From Methanobrevibacter thaueri (GTDB taxonomy: Archaea > Methanobacteriota > Methanobacteria > Methanobacteriales > Methanobacteriaceae): DNA of 64,000 nucleotides. The notes below the pieces were generated by a model. That model ran no database searches, was not told where the DNA came from, and saw only the letters and a program-made list of their open reading frames with translations. The stretch covers positions 62,001 through 126,000 of the forward strand of contig NZ_SUTJ01000002.1 in the NCBI RefSeq assembly GCF_015062915.1, in the 5' to 3' direction. The translations under genes were made by a program, and so were the position numbers. Positions 54,701 through 61,600 of the stretch are shown here, piece after piece. Position 1 is the stretch's first letter, and the number at the start of each line of letters is the position of its first letter.

Positions 54701-57499
54701 TGAGTCCATGATGACTGCCCCACCATTTCCACCAGCATTATTATTGGTGAAGTCACAGTAGGATATGCTTCCACCTTCACTGTTAAGCCATACTGCACCA
54801 GCTTGGTTGGTAGCACTATTGTTAATGAAATCACAATATGAGATGTTAGTATTTGCAGCACCATATATGTCAATAGCACCCGCATTATTAGCGGTGTTTA
54901 ATGTAAAAGTGTCATGATTAATATTTATATTGGAACCGGTAGTCCAGTAGATTGCACCACCGTACCATGCTGAGTTGTTATTGAAATCTGCATTTGTAAT
55001 GTCAACATTAGATGCAGTACCTGAAATAGCTCCACCATTGCTATATGCAGTGTTGTTTTCAAATAATAATTTATTAAAAGTAGATAAATCTGTTGAACCA
55101 GGATTTGTAGCTATAAATAAAGCACCAGCATCACCATTAGTGGCTTTATTGTTTGTGAAGTTCAAATTATATCCATTGAATAAATTTCCACTTAAATATA
55201 ATGCACCAGTAGATTGAGCAGAGTTGTTATCAAATTTATTATTTGTTATAGTGATATTATTTACCACAGGAAGGTAAGCCGCACCACCACTCAATATAGC
55301 ATGATTATCAATAAACTCACAATCAATAATTTTCCAATTTTCATAAACAGTTTTGACAGTGACTCCAAATGGAGTGGTTGAAATAGCTCCGCCAGATCTA
55401 GTTGCAGAGTTATTATTAAAATTACATTTTACAATACTTGCATTACTACCTCCCGCAATATTAAAGAAGTATATGGCTCCACCATATCTTCCTGCACTAT
55501 TGTCTGAAAATTCACATTCATTGAAACTAACATCATAACAGTAATCCAATAAAACTGCACCACTTGCACTTGCACTGTTTGCTTCAAAATTACACTTATT
55601 TATATTGATATCATTAGCCCAATTAAAACCAATTGAACTACCTCCGTAACGAGAATCAGAAGAGGTACAAATATTTTTTGTGAAATTACAATTAATTATG
55701 TCTATATCATTATATGAATCTTCATATCTTGAAGAGAAGAAATGAATTGCCCCTCCAGATGAAGCAAAATTGCTGTTAAAGTTAGAATTGGTTATGTCAA
55801 ATCCATCACCATAACTTTGGAAGTATATAGCTCCCCCATAACTACTAGCATGGTTGTCAGTGAAATTACACTTGTTTATAAGTACATCATGCACATCTTC
55901 TCCCATTGAAATTCCTGCACCATTAATTGCAATATTTCCATCAAATAAACAATTGGTTATATCGGCATTGTTAACTTTGATAAGGAATCTGATACCTCCT
56001 CCTTGACCTGTTGCTTTATTTTCAGTAAAATTACAATTAGAAATTATAGTATTTCCAAGATTATCTCCAAAATATAATGCCGCACCATTTTCACCAGAAT
56101 TGTTAATGAATTCTAGATTTCTAAAAATGGTATTATTTCCATTCCAGTATATTGCTCCCCCATTTGAAGAAACAATATTATCAATAAATTTTGAATTTAA
56201 TATCTGACAGTTTTCATTTGCTACAAATGGGGCATAGATTGCACCACCATATGAAGCGGAATTTTCTTTAAATATACAATTGTCTACATAAAATGAGGTA
56301 ACCCAGTTAAGTCTAATAACTCCCCCTCTATCTCCTGAATCTTCACCAACACCAGATACTTTATTTCCAGTGAAATTTGAATTAGTTAATCTTATAGGAT
56401 TATTGCTACTATATACATAAATAGCACCATATTGATAACCGGAATTATTAATAAGGTTACATTTGTCAAATGATGCCTGATTACAATTTAGATAAATTGC
56501 AGCAGTATCACTAGCACCATTATTGATGAAATCACAATCGGTAAATGTGTAACCAGCTAGGTTTCCATTCCCAAAATCTTTTAATATAGCACCATCTTTA
56601 GCGGTATTACTTGTGAAATCACAATTTGTAAATCTGAATGTACCCCCCTGATATGCAAAAATTGCACCACCATATGTTTCATCAGAATCACTTGGCATAT
56701 ATGCAGAGTTACCTGTAAATTCACAATTATTAAAAGTAAATGTACCGCCATTCCATGCAGTCACTGCACCACCATAACTATAACGAGCATTATTTAAAAA
56801 TTTACAGTTATTAAATGTTACAGTACAACCATCATTAACATGAACTGCACCTCCTAAATAAGGATAAAAATAACCCCATTGATTCCGAATATAATCAGTT
56901 GACGTATATCCTGCTCTGGAAAATGTTAAATCATTAAATGTAACTGTAACACCATTATAAATATAGATTATTCCACCATTATTTTTTGCATCAAGGATAT
57001 GATTATTACCATTAATAACAAGATTCTTATTAATGATGGCCATCATAAATTCGTTATTGTTATTTCCTACAGTATAATCCTCATATAAATTTAAAGTATT
57101 CCCAGCATTATTAATAGCAGTTTGCAAACTTCTAAGTGTTGCACCTAAAACTTCCTGATCTGCAGGAACACCTAGCACATCATCATTTGAACTTGCAGCC
57201 AAAACGGCACTCTTATCATTTTCCGTTTCAGCTATCGTTCCTTCTTCAATTACAGAATCCTCTTCCTCAATCGAAGATTCATCTTCCACTGTCGTAACGT
57301 CGACAGTATGGTTTGTCTTGGTATCAACTGTTGGACTATCATCCGCAACGCTTGCAACGTCACTGGTCTGATTGTCGTCAGCAGCTGACACACCTCCTAT
57401 CATTGCCACGAATATTATGGCAATTATTAGTAAAATTTCTCTTTTTATTCGCATATAAATCGCCAAATCGATTTTTATTAAGTTATAAACTTTACTCAT
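38966..57499 (-). CDS. Giant adhesin-like surface protein (about 6,177 residues)
   Basis: An uninterrupted 18.5-kb frame. Order: signal peptide (MRIKREILLIIAIIFVAMIG, cleaved after GGVSA); acidic Ser/Thr/Asp linker to about 115; first beta-helix of Asn/Gly-rich turns (about 115-1060); a 95-residue Ig-like spacer (about 1060-1155); second beta-helix (about 1155-2720) with 160-161-residue superrepeats; Ig-like array (about 2830-5920), including nine copies of a 257-residue three-domain unit; and a Lys-rich C-terminal module (last 254 residues, from RGWNSPYDY, ending KGKVKVK). No C-terminal membrane helix, so the basic module may hold the protein to the wall. The start may instead be ATG 57454, with GGCGAT upstream and a more compact signal peptide. 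Role as adhesin is inferred from the family; ligand unknown. Confidence 0.9.
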   Translation of the reverse strand: MSKVYNLIKIDLAIYMRIKREILLIIAIIFVAMIGGVSAADDNQTSDVASVADDSPTVDTKTNHTVDVTTVEDESSIEEEDSVIEEGTIAETENDKSAVLAASSNDDVLGVPADQEVLGATLRSLQTAINNAGNTLNLYEDYTVGNNNNEFMMAIINKNLVINGNNHILDAKNNGGIIYIYNGVTVTFNDLTFSRAGYTSTDYIRNQWGYFYPYLGGAVHVNDGCTVTFNNCKFLNNARYSYGGAVTAWNGGTFTFNNCEFTGNSAYMPSDSDETYGGAIFAYQGGTFRFTNCDFTSNTAKDGAILKDFGNGNLAGYTFTDCDFINNGASDTAAIYLNCNQASFDKCNLINNSGYQYGAIYVYSSNNPIRLTNSNFTGNKVSGVGEDSGDRGGVIRLNWVTSFYVDNCIFKENSASYGGAIYAPFVANENCQILNSKFIDNIVSSNGGAIYWNGNNTIFRNLEFINNSGENGAALYFGDNLGNTIISNCNFTENKATGQGGGIRFLIKVNNADITNCLFDGNIAINGAGISMGEDVHDVLINKCNFTDNHASSYGGAIYFQSYGDGFDITNSNFNSNFASSGGAIHFFSSRYEDSYNDIDIINCNFTKNICTSSDSRYGGSSIGFNWANDININKCNFEANSASASGAVLLDYCYDVSFNECEFSDNSAGRYGGAIYFFNIAGGSNASIVKCNFNNNSATRSGGAISTTPFGVTVKTVYENWKIIDCEFIDNHAILSGGAAYLPVVNNITITNNKFDNNSAQSTGALYLSGNLFNGYNLNFTNNKATNGDAGALFIATNPGSTDLSTFNKLLFENNTAYSNGGAISGTASNVDITNADFNNNSAWYGGAIYWTTGSNININHDTFTLNTANNAGAIDIYGAANTNISYCDFINNSATNQAGAVWLNSEGGSISYCDFTNNNAGGNGGAVIMDSNRQTLQSCNFIDNTAGGKGGAIYDTGVGADNSNTIKDSTFVRSKAYDGGAVYITDGRITQIYNDTFIDNLASHNGGGAYVIVDAIAYVDYDLFKHTGIYEESTSRIDWSVGSRNVIYSSLFENNNIDYYMDVSAVVSGLTAVITVTVPVDANKSKNGKVVFDITYTNQTGSYKTQYVLNNFEDNPGTITLNLPSSEVGHYDVIVQFSEDTYLMKQFNVSYNVTDPRGDFEILQGLINDAIANHFAELDLTRSYTFTPGNETNPLDFNVYDIEINAPLIINGHGWTINSLGYCRIFAVNGANVVLNDLKIINGNNATDGGAIYWAGSNGTVRHTEFTNNTATHDGGAIYFAPTAADSKVINCTFEDNRAGDDGGAIDWNATRGVLNDSEFINNAAGSYGGALCREVNADGGYGNNNVFINNTAGEVGGAIAWMKSESITINNYDFINNTAGYSGGAIYVGEGSGNCVVKNSYFEANEVIGEPGHGGAIEWYSREGAIDNSEFVNNKAYKGGAVFVGQVAGDINITNSVFTNNTALTHGGAVDANASSVIMEHSQFYNNTAEYGGALYVGGAGEHNSVGYCLFIGNNATENGGAIDWAASNGNVLESTFEYNHAKNGGAVYVGGLAEEGSVINSTFNHNSADVRGGAVCWNATIGRLTGSTFFNNSAQLGGATYRGANSTGGFGYDNVYISNKAELDGGAIYWNGAGGNITYSEFHDNIAGRNGGAVYVGAVGATAYITDAIFDNNTAGENGGAVDWAASNGHILRSTFEYNDAGTNGGAVFIGGSAEGGSVINSTFNHNTAKEKGGAIDWNSTIGRLTGSTFLNNSAQLGGATYRGANSTGGYGYDNVYTDNHAEIDGGAIYWNSAGGNVTHSEFYNNTAGRNGGAVYVGANGATSYITDAKFVNNSAENRGGAVDWDASNGNVLRSTFEYNSADYGGAVFIGGTSGNGTIINSTFNHNHADENGGALDWNSTIGQLINSTFYNNTAKYGGATYRGSNSTGGYGYNNVYISNHAEINGGAIDWNAAGGNVTHSTFKDNTAGNDGGAVYVGAQGATTYITDATFENNDAGNNGGAVNWAASNGHILNSKFDYNDAVNNGGAVFIGGSSGNGTIINSTFNYNTAGENGGAIDWNSTIGKLIGSNFTFNSAKYGGATFRGANATGGYGYNNIYISNHAEINGGAIDWNATGGNITHSQFYNNTAGENGGALFVGAHGATAYITDAIFENNKAGNRGGAIDIYASNTHIINSNFTTNKADYGGAVFAGHNAEVSEITNSTFTSNSATYNGGAIDWNASSGRITDSSFDQNTAEFGGAVFVGASTNDGYVVGSNFTNNVAKSRGGAIDWNASNGHVNDSIFVGNQAVDGGAIYVGSGASNGHVYNSTFISNRADDKKGKGGAILFHTVDQVYVGLSNFTDNTADHAGAIYIDECNSAVIEASDFTANSANNDGAIHWEGHDGTLRDSTFTANSATQDAGAIGWKGVESDIYNVTFSKNTAGGKAGAIYWVNVTDDEIHNVTFTENQAFKGGAIYWDSGNGTIYDATFKSNVAFEEGGAVYINGLSGNALTNATFTSNRATGYFNPEGIEYGDGGAVYITTSDNMELNDLKFDNNAAALSGGAIYVNNTDDSELYGLTFNDNRANKVGGTIYWTSSSNDTIHDISINKSTAHDEGGAIYLTDMEATLEDIKIDQATASYASAGAIYANGNITINNATLTNFKSLNDVASAILFDGGNSTIANSTLTGNNAIVINEDTTVHVIKNTINDNPADGYAVLNGGTLYLEKNDFDDVIINAGVIKTQTYTVVLGNKTVNATKGDVVTLNATIVDDTKNNNIVVVESFRFHDLTKGATIPSTYSGRANYGTYVAEEQGKYIISADDVGLTNNTILTGTLVVKASNNIEFNITKINEGENVTIKVELLPPDNNFPYQGNISLTVDGKPYNVEIINGTGTLTLTNLSAGTYKVTATYGGDEFHNNATNETYFVVNLRETLINITVNNILYGQNATAVVTTNANGTVRILINGNRVVEIVNGTATLNITDLAPGKYSATVIYPGNDYFKMNYNETSFEVYKNNAVIDSIEFARVVPVGTENTITVTMGNVTSGTITIEVNGVNYTAPIVNKVAKLNVTLPVGKDYAVNAYFLGDNYFNATNKTGGTFEVTDKNVTVINISSINVIEVDGRLVINFTTNTTAPLNVTINGKPVTVVNNSVVADTSAVGTYMLVVTSPENANYSSGYNSTMYTVIKHNSTVNITVDPVHYVGDAFTIIIGNNTNVTVTINGRPYAVGADGKVVIDTTQLPAGDYIVSAVIAENDKYYGNRTEATFDIVKYNATIDSVVVTPTVEVGQNLTVTVTMGNVTSGNVLIEVYGHNYTVPIVNGVAKTNITATKLGNNFGVTAYFLGDNTHNATSKAGNTFNVTGKYPTVIIINVTSVVEVDDLLIVNITTNTTAPLIVEVNGNPVTVNSTGQFIADTSVAGTYTITARTDEGEFYYSGFNSTTFNVIKHNSTVNVTVGPIHFVEDVFTINVTNNTAVVVTINGNTYDVNADGTVNIDTAALSAGEYIVTATIAENDKYYGNSSTAKFNIVKYNAEIISVVASPTIAPYGQNTTVTVTMGNVTSGLITIEVNGKNYTAPIVSGVATLDIGLPIGKYANVTAYFLGDYKYNATNKTGNEFEVTDKNITVITIDVESVVVVDSEVIVTLNTNTTAPLNVTVNGKPVTVVGNKFTADTSAAGTYTIVATAEENEFYSRGYNSTVYNVIKHNSTVDIAVDAVHFVNDTFTITVTSNTTVNVTINGKVYTVGADGQVAIDTATLPAGEYIVNAVVTESAKYYGNSSNATFKIVKYNAEITSVVATPIVANGQNTTITVTMANVTEGIITIEVNGVNYTVPIANSIATLNVSLPVGKDYPVTAYFLGDYKYNATSKAGNPFEVTDKNVTVINIESISVVEIDSRLLINVTANTTAPLTVTVNGKPVTLTNGQFVADTSVAGTYTIVATAAENEFYSSGYNSTTYKVIKHNSTVNITVDPVHFVGDNFTITVTSNTTVSVTINGKSYTVGADGKVNIDTTALPAGEYIVNAVVTESDKYYGNSTTATFDIVKYNAEIISVVAEPLVVPVGQNTTITVTMANVTSGSIVIEVNGVNYTVPIVNKVAKLNVSLPVGNDYPVKAYFLGDSTHNATSKVGNTFDVTDKNITVITIGVESIVVVDSEVIVTLTTNTTAPLNVTVNGKPVTVVGNKFTADTSAAGTYTIVATAEENEFYSSGFNSTTFTVIKHNSTVDIAVDPVHFVNDTFIITVTSNTTVNVTINGKVYTVGADGKVAIDTAVLPAGEYIINAVVIENAKYYGNSSNATFKIVKYNAEITSVVATPVVAEGQNTTIAVTMANVTSGTITIEVNGVNYTATINNNIAVLNVSLPVGKDYPVTAYFLGDYKYNATSKAGNPFEVTDKNVTIITIDVESVVVVDDKVIVTVTTNTTAPLNVTVNGKQVTLNSTGQFVADTSVAGTYNIVARAVENEFYSNGFNSTTFTVIKHNSTVDIAVDPIHFVGDDFAIIVTSNTTVNVTINGKTYAVGDNGKVSIDTTALEAGEYTVTATVYENDKYYGNATTATFNIVKYNATIDSVVVTPTTEIGQNITITVTMGNVTDGTVLIEVYGNNYTVPIVNSVATLNVTATKIGNDFPVTAYFLGDNKHNATSKAGNTFNVTGKYTTVINIDVESVVVVDDKVIVTVTTNTTAPLIVKVNGENVTLNSTGQFVANTSAAGKYTITAQTEENAFYSGAFNSTTYTVIKHNSTVDIAVGPVHFVNDTFTINVTSNATVNVTINGKVYTVGADGKVNIDTAVLPAGEYIVNAVVTESDKYYGNSSTATFNIVKYNAEIISVVAAPAIGPVGQNTTLTVTMGNVTTGTVKIEVNGVNYTVPIIDGVATLNVTLPVGKYTNVSAYFLGDYKYNATNKTGNAFEVTDKNITVITIDVESVVVVEDVVIVTVNTNTTAPLNVTVNGKPVTVVGNKFTADTSVAGTYTIVAKADESEFYSSGFNSTTFTVIKHNSTVDISVDPVHFVEDTFTIIVSSNTTVNVTINGKTYAVGADGKVDIDTTALPAGEYIVNAVVYENAKYYGNSTNATFTIVKHNAEIISVVAKPTIAVDGQNTTIAVTMGNVTSGTITIEVNGVNYTAPIVDSVATLNVTLPVGNDYTATAYFLGDDKHNATSKTSEPFFVTDKNVTVIEIESISVVEVDDTLIINFTTNTDAELEVTVNGEPVTLTNGQFTADTSVAGTYTVVVRSNETANYSIGYNSTVFKVIKHNSTVDIAVDPTHYVGDDFTIIVTNNTTVNVTINGKSYTVGADGKVSIDTTALPAGEYIVTATVTESDKYYGNTTTKVFNIVKVASKVNVTAENIVYGNESEITVKVPVQQTGYVTITVNNKNYTEVITNGEAKFTIPNLNVGTYTVDVTYLGDNTYNSSTNTTSFDVTKAELTATVEGKNITVDENSTFIVNVDPNFKGNVSITVDGVTYDGPVKSLIEMDKLTAGDKTATVRFYGDDNFNETTMDVNFKVSKLDTNMRVIDNGNGTVMVIVPDNATGNVTVKLGDKTYNATIVNGTAIVNMDDVPSGKYNVTVSYPGDDRYNNATVNASIEIKPKETPISVNVTNIKVGDVEKIIVSVPSDATGNITISIDGKPYIQPIVNGNATFTISDLTAGNKTVAVNYLGDTKYGANFTSAQFTVSKRESYVNVDVEATNVGSPVTISVEIPENATGIVIVNVDGTNYTVQTINGKGSIAINGVGNTTHTVKVTYLGDDQYLNSTNSTTYGLKKLASEVTVKVENIYAGETAVLEITVTDGATGNVTIKIGDEYQGTVGVTSGKITVNVPGLQAGDKTVEVTYNGDDKYLPSENSTTFEVGIKDAVILTNDVVAYYNETTFTARLADTDNNPIAGQEIVFKVNGQTYTAVTDEYGNANVTFELPLGKHTIETSYTDPKGKVINATNTITMSTSIRASDMTRGWNSPYDYYAVFLDGDGHVLVNKEVSFVINGKTYDVVTDAKGIAYLNTKLDVGKYGVTLINKVTGEVTKRNATIVKRLIENKDIVMDFRDGTWYTVKVIGDDGKPVGEGEIIDIYVNTIHYVCKTDKDGYARLLINLNPNTYTVSPEYKTYKVSNKLVVKQTLKLVKKTVKVKKGKKLVLKATLKWSNGKAIKGKKIVFKFKGKKYSAKTNSKGVAKVTIKKSVTKKLKKGKKYKYSAKYYTNYVKGKVKVK
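41811..47982 (-). repeat. 257-aa (771-bp) tandem superrepeat, nine copies
   Basis: The anchor TTGTG in the codons for KHNSTV recurs at 41811, 42582, 43353, 44127, 44898, 45669, 46437, 47208 and 47982. Intervals are 771, 771, 774, 771, 771, 768, 771 and 774 bases, all in frame. Each unit codes three Ig-like domains of about 86 residues, marked by NVTSGTITIEVNGVNYT, TTNTTAPLNVTVNGKPVT and NTTVNVTINGKVYTVGADGK. Confidence 0.9.
51211..52657 (-). repeat. 160-161-aa beta-helix superrepeat, about four copies
   Basis: The anchor coding TGGYGY (CGTAACC/CGAATCC on the plus strand) recurs at 51211, 51694, 52174 and 52657, at intervals of 483, 480 and 483 bases. Each unit codes turns such as GGATYRGANSTGGYGY, GGAIYWN, GGAVYVGA, GGAVDWAASNG and GGAVFIGG. 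Outside this block the beta-helix turns are less regular. Confidence 0.85.
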
Positions 57500-57552
57500 T
57501 TTTCCATTATTTATGGAAATATTTAGAGTATTTTTATTTATTTTTATGAAAG

Positions 57553-57560
57553 TATATAAA
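57553..57560 (-). promoter_or_regulatory. TATA box of the giant adhesin gene
   Basis: TTTATATA on the minus strand predicts a start near 57531, giving a leader of about 32 bases to ATG 57499 or 77 bases to ATG 57454. The rest of 57500-57725 is AT-rich spacer with the end of the DUF92 transcript. Confidence 0.5.
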
Positions 57561-57725
57561 TATTATTAATAAAGTGAAAGATTTATTCAAAAAGATTTCA
57601 AAATAATAAACAGTTTGATAGAAAAATAAGGTAATTTTAAAGAAAAAAATAGAATATGTCAAATTTTAGAATAAGAAAATTAAAAAAATGTTCAATTTTA
57701 TCTTAATTATCAATAAAGTTGTTAA

Positions 57726-58421
57726 TTAAATTAATAATATTCCGACAACTGCTCCGACTATTGTCGCTATTAGGTTAACATGTTCATTTGTGATGATATG
57801 ACGGTTTTCAAAGAGTGCCCCAAGGATACTGTCGGCAAAGCAACCCACTGTACCTGACACCACTGAAACGATTATTGCAGACAATGGATTTTCAACAATC
57901 CCTAAAAGATATGCGGCAATACCAATAATGGCTGCCCCAAGCATTCCCACTCCAGTTCCCAACGGTGAAACAGCACCGTTTGTACCCGGATCGACTTTCT
58001 GCAGGGTTGTGATGAGTCTTGGATGTGGATCCAGCACTCCAATCTCGGAAGCGAGTGTGTCAGTCATTGCTGTTGCAATCGCACCGATGAATCCTCCGAC
58101 GAACGGCAGGTAATACCCTCCAAATGCTGCCATGAAACATGCGACAACACCGTTTGAGATAACGTTTTTGGATGTTCTTCTTCCCTCAAACTCACCAAGA
58201 GACATCTTGTACTTCTTGGAGTATTTTGTAGCAAGAAGAGACAATACGAGAAACAGTATAATCAGCAATAGCCAGTGCGGACCGGCTGAGAATATTATGA
58301 CGACACCCATGACGATCATGACCGCTGAGCCGAAAAAGTCGAGTGATTTTCTCCTGTAGGTTATGAAACCTAGAATGAATAAGATTATTACATAAGCCCA
58401 GTTTATCATCAGTGTCTCCAT
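57726..58421 (-). CDS. DUF92 family integral membrane protein
   Basis: The 231-residue protein has six or so membrane helices and the DUF92 signature: ATAMTDTLASEIGVLDPHPR followed by VDPGTNGAVSPLGTGVGMLG, with FADSILGALFENR near the C-terminus. Some relatives (plant VTE6) are phytyl-phosphate kinases acting on isoprenoid phosphates, so a polyprenyl/isoprenoid phosphate role in archaeal lipids is possible but unproven. GTGAT lies 5 bases before the ATG; a TATA-like TTTATATATATTA lies directly upstream (58440-58452). It is the only gene between the two giant adhesin genes. Confidence 0.85.
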   Translation of the reverse strand: METLMINWAYVIILFILGFITYRRKSLDFFGSAVMIVMGVVIIFSAGPHWLLLIILFLVLSLLATKYSKKYKMSLGEFEGRRTSKNVISNGVVACFMAAFGGYYLPFVGGFIGAIATAMTDTLASEIGVLDPHPRLITTLQKVDPGTNGAVSPLGTGVGMLGAAIIGIAAYLLGIVENPLSAIIVSVVSGTVGCFADSILGALFENRHIITNEHVNLIATIVGAVVGILLI

Positions 58422-58668
58422 CTAAATCACTAAACTCCTTTATATATATTATACTTTGTTCAAGATGATATAAAAAGATTTACTTAAACGAAATATCGAA
58501 CAGAATTTTCATGCAATATCCTTGAAAAAGTGAACGATAATTATGATAGTTGTACATAAAGTGTGTCAAATACTATTGTGAAAAATAAAGCAAAATTTAA
58601 TTAATGTGATAAAAATACTAAAATGAGGCACTGCATCTATATGTGCCCATAAAAAAAAGAAAATTTTA

Positions 58669-58689
58669 ATGTTGTCTGGGGGACAACAT
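58669..58689 (-). terminator. Terminator of the second adhesin gene
   Basis: ATGTTGTC and GACAACAT form perfect 8-base arms around a 5-base loop, 6 bases after the tandem TAA-TAA stop. A tail with eight Ts follows on the minus strand. The remaining 58422-58668 is AT-rich spacer including the DUF92 promoter. Confidence 0.72.
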
Positions 58690-58695
58690 CAATTA

Positions 58696-61600
58696 TTATT
58701 TAACTTTAACCTTACCCTTAACGGTATTTGAAACATATGTTGCAGAGTACTTGTATTTTTTACCCTTCTTAAGTTTCTTGGTAACTTTTTTCTTAATAGT
58801 CACTTTGGCAATACCTTTGCTGTTGGTTTTGGCAGTGTATTTTTTGCCCTTGAACTTGAAGACGATCTTCTTGCCCTTGATGGCTTTGCCGTTGGACCAT
58901 TTGAGTTTAGCCTTAAGCACTAGTTTTTTGCCTTTTTTGACTTTAACAGTCTTTTTGACAAGTTTGAGGGTTTGTTTAATCACAAGCTTGTTTGAAACCT
59001 TGGTCAACTTGTATTCCGCAGTTATAGTGTATGTTTTAGGATTCAAGTTGAGTTGGAGTCTTGCGTATCCGTCCTTGTCGGTTCTGCATGAGTAGTGGAT
59101 AGTGTTAACGTAGATGTCCACGAATTCACCTTCACCTACCGGTTTACCGTCATCTCCAATTGCAAGCACGGAGTAGTATGTTCCGTCACGGAAGTCCATT
59201 GTAATGTCCTTGTTTTCAAGCAAGCGTTTTACAATAGTTGTTGTTCTATTGACTTGCTCACCTGTTACAGGGTTTATAATGGTTACATCATATTTGCCGA
59301 CCGGTAATTTGGAAGTGTCAAGGTAAGCGATTCCTTGACTGTCTGTTTTGACAGTGTATGTTTTACCGTTGACAATGAATTGAACTTCAGTGTTTTCAAG
59401 CACATGTCCTGTCTTGTCTAGGAACTCTGCTTTATAGTCATATGGACTGTTCCATCCTCTTGTGATGTTTTCAGCATTGATTGACCTGAATACTGTCACG
59501 GACTTGGTAATGTCTTGAGGTTCGTACTGATCATTACCGCTGTATGAGATGTTCACGTCATGGGTTCCTTCGCTTACTCCAGGGATTGTGATTATATTTT
59601 CTCCACCAGTTACATGAACGGTGACTGTCTTGTTGTCGACTGTCACTGTCACATTACCTTCTCCGCCTTCAGGAATTGTTACTTTAACTTGCACATCTTC
59701 ACCGACAGGCACATTTTCAACTTCCGCTGCAATGTTTGGAGGCACTTTGCTGCTTGAAGCATTGAAGTCTTTTTCTGTGGAGTTTCCAAGGTATTTTTCA
59801 TCACCAAGGTAGGTCACGACAGCTGTGTATTCTCCGCTGCCCTTGATTGGAATTGTTACAGACTTGTCACCTTCAGTCAGGTTGATTCCATAATCAACAC
59901 CGTCAACATTGACAATCACATATCCTGTTGCATCATCTGGCAAGGTTACGGTTACTGTAGCCTGACCTGCAGTGGAGTTGTCCACTTCAACAGAGATTGG
60001 AGCAGGGTTCTTGTTGACTGTGAAGTTTGCAGTGGTTGAATTTGCAAGGTATGAGTCGTCACCGTCATAGGTTGCGGTAACTGTCTTGTTGCCTGAAAGC
60101 AATCCGGTTACTTCGAATACTGCTTTGCCGTCTGCAATTTCTTTGGTGTATGTTTTACCGTTTACTTCAACAGTGACTTTACCTGTAGCGTTTTCTGGAA
60201 CGTTTACAGTCACTTCAATTGTTTCGCCAACTTTGCCGTCTCCAACTTCAATGCTCATTGGAGTTGAGTATTTAGGAATTGTCACTTTGCCGTCTGTGGA
60301 TTGGGCTGTGTGGTTTTCATCACCTGAGTATGTTGCGGTCACATCATAGGTTCCAGGAGCCACATCAGTCAGGTCAAATGTAGCGGTTCCGTTAACAACA
60401 GGAGCAGTGTAGTTATTGCCGTTGACATTGAGTGTCACATTGCCTGTAGCGTTTGCAGGAACAACAACAACGACTGTTCCGTTTCCTTGGTCAATGACTT
60501 TGATGTCGTCAGGACTGGTTTCAATTGGTTTGACTGTCAAGGAGGTTGTAGTGTTTGCTGGCAAGTACTTGTCATCACCGTTATAGGTCACTTTAACCTC
60601 ATGGTCTCCAACTGGAACGCCAGGAACGATTATTTCGTTTTCACCGCCTTTAATAGGTACGGTTCTTGTAATGTTTCCGATAGTTACAGTCACATTGCCT
60701 GTTGCATCTTCAGGAACGGTCACCTTAATCACTGCAGGATCACCGACAGTGATGTCATCTGCACTTGCAGTGACTTCAGCATCTTCCACCTTATTGACAA
60801 TGACTTTGGCAGTGTCGTTTGAACTGGACAGGTACTTGTCATTTTCAAGCAAGGTCACTTTAACGTCATATGTGCCGTTTGCAAGGCCATCCACTTTGAG
60901 TTGGCCTGCACCGTTGGTTACATTTACGCTGTAGTCCTTGCCGTCAATGGTTACAACAGCAGTTCCGTTGTAGTCGCTTGGACCTGCAATGACTATTGTT
61001 GCGGTTTCATCAACCTTAATCACATCACCGGTTACGTTTACGCTTGATGCCACTTTATCCACTTTAAATTGAGCAGTGGTTGAGTTTGCAAGGTATGAGT
61101 CATCACCGGCGTAGCTTGCAACAACTGTCTTGTTGCCTGCTGTTAATCCTTCAATTTCAAAGACTGCTTTGCCGTCAACAGGTTTTACAGAGTAAGTTTT
61201 ACCGTCAATTTCAACTGTCACATTACCAGTGACGTTTTCAGGAACGGACACAATCACTTTAGTGACGTTTCCGACAACTGTTGCATTTACTTCAATGCTC
61301 ATTGGAGTTGGGTGTTTTGGAATTGTCACTGTGCCGTTTGTAGCCGCACTGGTGTAGTTTTCATCACCGGAGTATGTTGCAGTTATGTCATAGGTTTCAG
61401 GAGTCTCATTGGTCAAGTCGAATGTAGCTGTTCCGTTAACAACAGGAGCAGTGTAGTTAGTGCCGTTGATTGTAATGGTTACATTACCGGTTGCATCTTT
61501 AGGAACAACGACCACAACAGTGCCGTTTCCTTGATCAACCACCTTGATGTCAGCAGGGTCGGTTTCAGCCGGTTTGACTGACAGTGGAGTGGTAGTGTTT

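Noticed and set aside
58751..59095. Hydrophobic plus-strand frames opposite the adhesin C-termini (also 39021-39275)
   Set aside because: They look like membrane proteins only because Lys-rich codons read backwards as Phe/Leu; they are shadows, and appear twice because the module is duplicated.
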